Source of the DNA: Candidatus Sulfopaludibacter sp. SbA3
GTDB taxonomy: Bacteria; Acidobacteriota; Terriglobia; 20CM-2-55-15
Length of the DNA stretch: 9,022 nt
Assembly (NCBI GenBank): GCA_945861845.1
Contig: CAMAWS010000099.1
Location: 1 to 9,022, forward strand
Direction of reading: 5' to 3'
Below are positions 6,599 to 9,022 of the stretch, piece by piece (position 1 is the first letter of the stretch; the number at the start of each line of letters is the position of its first letter). Made by a program: the position numbers and the translations under genes. The notes below the pieces were generated by a model. That model worked only from the letters and a program-made list of their open reading frames with translations, was not told the origin of the DNA and ran no database searches.

Positions 6599-7456
6599 AT
6601 GCTGAGACAAACATGGGGATCGGTGCTGTGTCCTTCATGCGGCACGCTCGTAGGCGTACGTGACGAGCGATGCCTGAATTGCGGACGCTGGAATCCCGGA
6701 ATGTGGGGATTTGCGCCGGTGCTGAACCGCCTCGGCCGGGACCTGGGATTCACGCAGGTGGTGATGTGGGGATGCATCATCCTTTATGTCGGCACACTGG
6801 TAGCCGATCCCAACGGTTTGCGGGTAGGCGGATTCCTGAACTTTCTTTCACCCAGCAACGAAAGCCTCTTTATGTTTGGCGCAAGCGGCGCCATACCCGT
6901 GTTTCGTTTCAATCGCTGGTGGACGATATTGAGCGCCGGATGGCTTCACGGGGGACTCCTCCACATCTTCTTCAACATGATGTGGATTCGCCAGCTCGCA
7001 CCGGCTACAGCTGAACTGTACGGCGCAAGCAGGATGGTGATCATCTACTCGGTTGCGGGAGCTTCCGGATTCCTGGCCAGCACAATAGCCGGCGGAATGT
7101 TCACGTTTCTGCCCGGCTTCCTTCGCGGCGCAGGCTTTACGGTGGGGGCGTCAGCGGCGATTTTTGGACTTCTCGGCGCCCTGATCTATTACGGAAGAAG
7201 GTCGGGAAGCTCGATCGTCGGCGAGCAGGCAAAATCGTGGGCATTCGTGCTTTTTATTTTCGGCTTCATCATGCCCAGCGTCGATAACTGGGCGCACCTG
7301 GGGGGATTCGGCGGGGGCTACCTGGCAGCCAGGATGCTGGACCCGCTGCATCCCGAACGCCTCGATCACTTGATTATTGCCCTGGTTTGCCTGGGGCTGA
7401 CGGCGCTTTCGATCGGAGTGTCCATCGTCGATGGACTGAGATTGTTCAGCCGTTAG
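6599..7456 (+). CDS. rhomboid-family intramembrane serine protease with N-terminal zinc ribbon
   Basis: This 285-residue membrane protein is a predicted intramembrane peptidase that cleaves transmembrane substrates. An N-terminal ribbon has two CxxC pairs (CPSC at 11-14, CLNC at 25-28) likely to bind zinc. Helix 1 spans roughly residues 52-69. WLHGGLLHIFFNMMW (115-129) carries the conserved H..N pattern of the oxyanion region. GASAAIFG holds the nucleophile Ser185, and NWAHLGGFGGGY holds the catalytic His233, so the dyad is intact. I prefer the ATG at 6599 over one at 6560. The earlier start adds an unconserved-looking Ser/Thr-rich leader and lies upstream of a good -35 box. Neither start has a Shine-Dalgarno sequence. 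The WNPGMWGFAP stretch after the ribbon recalls acidobacterial rhomboids. Its substrate is unknown, and no operon partner is obvious. Confidence 0.92.
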   Translation: MLRQTWGSVLCPSCGTLVGVRDERCLNCGRWNPGMWGFAPVLNRLGRDLGFTQVVMWGCIILYVGTLVADPNGLRVGGFLNFLSPSNESLFMFGASGAIPVFRFNRWWTILSAGWLHGGLLHIFFNMMWIRQLAPATAELYGASRMVIIYSVAGASGFLASTIAGGMFTFLPGFLRGAGFTVGASAAIFGLLGALIYYGRRSGSSIVGEQAKSWAFVLFIFGFIMPSVDNWAHLGGFGGGYLAARMLDPLHPERLDHLIIALVCLGLTALSIGVSIVDGLRLFSR

Positions 7457-7524
7457 TATCAAGCCGCGGCCCTGAAATCGTGTGGCGCTCACCCGCAATG
7501 CTCCTGTACTATCGACGCTTTCCC

Positions 7525-7530
7525 GGGAGG
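7525..7530 (+). promoter_or_regulatory. ribosome binding site fixing the start at 7536
   Basis: GGGAGG lies five bases before the ATG at 7536, the strongest Shine-Dalgarno sequence in the window. It decides against the in-frame GTG at 7482, which has none and would add 18 residues. A weak TACTAT at 7507-7512 could be a -10 box, but no -35 partner is visible. Confidence 0.75.
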
Positions 7531-7535
7531 TTCAC

Positions 7536-7883
7536 ATGCCAACGCCTGAAGATTCCGCGAAACAGGACGACTTAGCACGCTTCAAGAACGAGGTTGCGCA
7601 AGGCCTCAAAAAGCTGGCCAGCGTGCAAGTCATTACCGTGGTGACGGCCAGCCAGGCCGTCGATCCTGAAAAACCCGCTTCCGGTCCATACCTGCTCACC
7701 GTGATCGACCTGCTGGGAGGGGACATCCGCTTTGAAGTGAGCGACACCCTGCTGGAAGAAAAGTACGCTCCAATACGGACTGCGCATGCCGAGCGCGAGA
7801 AGCAGGCCCTCGCGATTGTCGATGCCCACGTCGAACTCATCGGGAAAGTCATCCAGAAGATCGCCGAGCTAGTGAAACCCTGA
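7536..7883 (+). CDS. unknown 115-aa protein, near-minimal form of a shared hairpin-HxE module
   Basis: I do not recognise a named family. The protein is small, soluble and charged, with no signal peptide or membrane segment. Helix-forming DDLARFKNEVAQGLKKLA (11-28) is followed by strand VQVITVV and a Pro/Gly-containing loop. A beta-hairpin TVIDLLGGDIRFEV (55-68) comes next. After 15 residues there is HAE (84-86), which opens a long C-terminal helix to the end. The hairpin and the later H-x-E recur in both downstream proteins, so this may be the domain with little else attached. The start at 7536 is supported by GGGAGG five bases upstream. Its TGA overlaps the next ATG by one base, so the two are translationally coupled. 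It begins 79 bases after the rhomboid gene. Structural or regulatory function is equally open. Confidence 0.75.
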   Translation: MPTPEDSAKQDDLARFKNEVAQGLKKLASVQVITVVTASQAVDPEKPASGPYLLTVIDLLGGDIRFEVSDTLLEEKYAPIRTAHAEREKQALAIVDAHVELIGKVIQKIAELVKP

Positions 7884-8674
7884 TGAGCGGCGAATCCCCG
7901 ACCGTGAGCATGCGCCTGGCGGACCTCGGCGCAGACCTCGCCACGATTGAAGTCAACACGATCGTGAAGTCCTGCATAACCGGGGACAAGATGCCCCAGG
8001 CCGAGCACGCGCTCATTGATATCGCCGCGAAGATGTGGCTGTTTCTGATCGAAGCCCGCGCCGTGCCTCAGAAGACCGACCAACAGTGGGATCAGGACGT
8101 TCATGCCGGCTGGGCAGCGTGGGACGCGTGCCGGAAGGCGGCACGGGCCGCTCTGGCGGCGTCCTCTGTCCCCGAGGCGCCCGACCTGCGCCTTGCTCAC
8201 GATGTGCGAATGGGCAAGCTGGATCGGATCGCATCAGCCTGCGACCAGCTCAAAGGCTTACTCTACGACACATCGAAAGTCGGCGGCGCCAGGGCAGGCA
8301 GTAGCGAAAGCACATGCGGTCTGGACTGCAGGATCTCGCGCAATAATACTGGCGCGGTAACCCATACCCATAATGAAGTAAACGTCACCTATGCCGCGCT
8401 TCATGGGGAAACTGAGCGGCGGCGCTGGATTCCCATCGATCATCGACAGCGTGCGCTCCTGCGGAAGATCTGGGAGGTGGGACTCGAAGAAATCGCCCTG
8501 CAAACGGTTATCCAGCTTGATGGCGACATCGTGACGCGAGTTCACCCTGCATACCTTCATCATGGCCGGCTATTTGAAATCCATCATGAATCAGTCCACG
8601 CCTCGCAGACATTCTGGAAGGAACTCATCGACATCGCGCTCCGCCTTATCGAAGCCCTGGCGGGGAAGCGCTAA
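7883..8674 (+). CDS. unknown 263-aa protein with C-terminal copy of the hairpin-HxE module
   Basis: No named family is recognised. The N-terminal half is mostly helical. It starts with a segment around residues 18-55 (ATIEVNTIVKS, ITGDKMP, ALIDIAAKMW) and continues through WAAWDACRKAARAALAA near residues 77-93. A Gly/Ser-rich, low-complexity linker with two Cys follows at about 132-165. The C-terminal part begins with helix RALLRKIWEVGLEEIA (190-205), then hairpin TVIQLDGDIVTRV (208-220), then HHE at 234-236 and a final amphipathic helix. This is the same order as in the proteins on either side. There is no signal peptide and no clear membrane helix. The ATG overlaps the previous TGA, and the stop carries the Shine-Dalgarno sequence of the next gene, so it is the middle gene of an operon. 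Function is unknown. Confidence 0.75.
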   Translation: MSGESPTVSMRLADLGADLATIEVNTIVKSCITGDKMPQAEHALIDIAAKMWLFLIEARAVPQKTDQQWDQDVHAGWAAWDACRKAARAALAASSVPEAPDLRLAHDVRMGKLDRIASACDQLKGLLYDTSKVGGARAGSSESTCGLDCRISRNNTGAVTHTHNEVNVTYAALHGETERRRWIPIDHRQRALLRKIWEVGLEEIALQTVIQLDGDIVTRVHPAYLHHGRLFEIHHESVHASQTFWKELIDIALRLIEALAGKR

Positions 8675-8678
8675 GGTG
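8673..8678 (+). promoter_or_regulatory. ribosome binding site for the last gene, overlapping the previous stop
   Basis: AAGGTG begins inside the TAA stop of the 263-residue gene. Its AGG ends eight bases before the ATG at 8685. The position implies that ribosomes finishing the upstream gene help load the next one, and it supports a real gene starting at 8685. Confidence 0.6.
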
Positions 8679-8684
8679 TAAGCC

Positions 8685-9022
8685 ATGCTTGAGTCCTTTT
8701 GGCGGCCACTGCTGGTCGAGGGCGGCCTGTTCGTCGACACCCGGAAGGCTGGCCCGGACAGCCCCATCCTGATTCGCACGATGATCCAGATTGATTCAGA
8801 CTTCGTCACGTTCGTGGACCTTCAGGCGGGCGGAGACGACCCGGAAGTGGCTGCCCGTCACAGTGAGGCCATCCGGCGCGCCTGTGCTCCGCTGTTCAGG
8901 ACCGTGAAGTGGGTCGACTGGCTCACGACTGGAACCGCCTTCGTCGTATCTGTTGCGGCGCCGTGGCGATGGTTCCTCCATGAAGATCTACCCTACGGGC
9001 CGTTGGCAGGCAGCGCTTTCGG
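8685..9022 (+). CDS. unknown protein with N-terminal hairpin-HxE module and a likely membrane helix (3' end outside window)
   Basis: An open frame runs from the ATG at 8685 off the right edge, showing 112 codons. It is not recognised as a named family. The N-terminus (MLESFWRPLLVEGGLFV) could form a helix. Hairpin TMIQIDSDFVTFV spans residues 32-44. HSE (59-61) opens a helix after 14 variable residues, matching the two upstream proteins. A hydrophobic stretch at about 76-98 (VDWLTTGTAFVVSVAAPW within it) is a probable single membrane helix. The module would then face one side of the membrane and the unseen part the other. AAGGTG overlapping the previous stop supports the start. It is the third gene of the operon. 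Whether an enzymatic domain follows cannot be known from this window. Confidence 0.7.
   Translation, partial: MLESFWRPLLVEGGLFVDTRKAGPDSPILIRTMIQIDSDFVTFVDLQAGGDDPEVAARHSEAIRRACAPLFRTVKWVDWLTTGTAFVVSVAAPWRWFLHEDLPYGPLAGSAF

Noticed and set aside
7482..7535. N-terminal extension of the 115-aa protein from a GTG at 7482
   Set aside because: No ribosome binding site precedes the GTG, whereas GGGAGG sits five bases before the ATG at 7536, inside the would-be extension.
7532..8200. 222-codon minus-strand frame opposite the two unknown genes
   Set aside because: The + strand reading has a strong Shine-Dalgarno sequence, a TGATG overlap and a motif shared with the next gene. The minus frame has none of these.

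Overview
The window is about 9 kb of bacterial chromosome, moderately GC-rich, densely packed, with genes on both strands. The best taxonomic hint is the rhomboid protease at 6599-7456. Its N-terminal double-CxxC ribbon and the following WNPGMWGFAP-type stretch recall rhomboid proteins I associate with Acidobacteriota. The GT39-like protein with its HQPQPPGYP loop fits the same impression. I infer an acidobacterium or a relative. No rRNA, tRNA, transposase, phage or CRISPR sequence is visible.

Layout. (1) 1-4011 is a surface-polysaccharide region. A truncated NAD-dependent sugar epimerase/dehydratase and a class I SAM methyltransferase lie on +. They converge on a minus-strand pair, a multi-pass GT39/ArnT-like glycosyltransferase followed by a DegT-family PLP sugar aminotransferase, with a 1-base TGATG overlap. 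These would make and modify nucleotide sugars and transfer lipid-linked sugar across the membrane. (2) 4062-4167 is a REP/BIME-like inverted repeat with four nested hairpins, between the GT39 gene and the next minus-strand gene. (3) 4168-6518 holds a minus-strand pair: a 6-phosphogluconate dehydrogenase of the short GndA type and an FGGY kinase, best read as a gluconokinase. Together they would phosphorylate gluconate and decarboxylate 6-phosphogluconate to ribulose 5-phosphate. A period-8 triplet repeat lies between them. (4) 6519-6598 is a short divergent promoter region. Both flanking genes lack a Shine-Dalgarno sequence, and their -10-like boxes sit almost on the start codons. (5) 6599-7456 encodes the zinc-ribbon rhomboid protease. 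(6) 7536-9022 (right edge) holds three tightly packed + strand genes of unknown function, 115 aa, 263 aa and at least 112 aa. The last is truncated by the window end.

The most unusual signal is in region 6. All three proteins carry the same small module: a beta-hairpin of the form T-x-I-x-x-D-G-D-[IF]-x-x-x-V, then about 14-15 variable residues, then H-x-E at the start of a helix. The module stands nearly alone in the first protein, is C-terminal in the second, and is N-terminal and followed by a likely membrane helix in the third. This looks like a small multi-protein system built from diverged copies of one domain. Its function cannot be read from the sequence.
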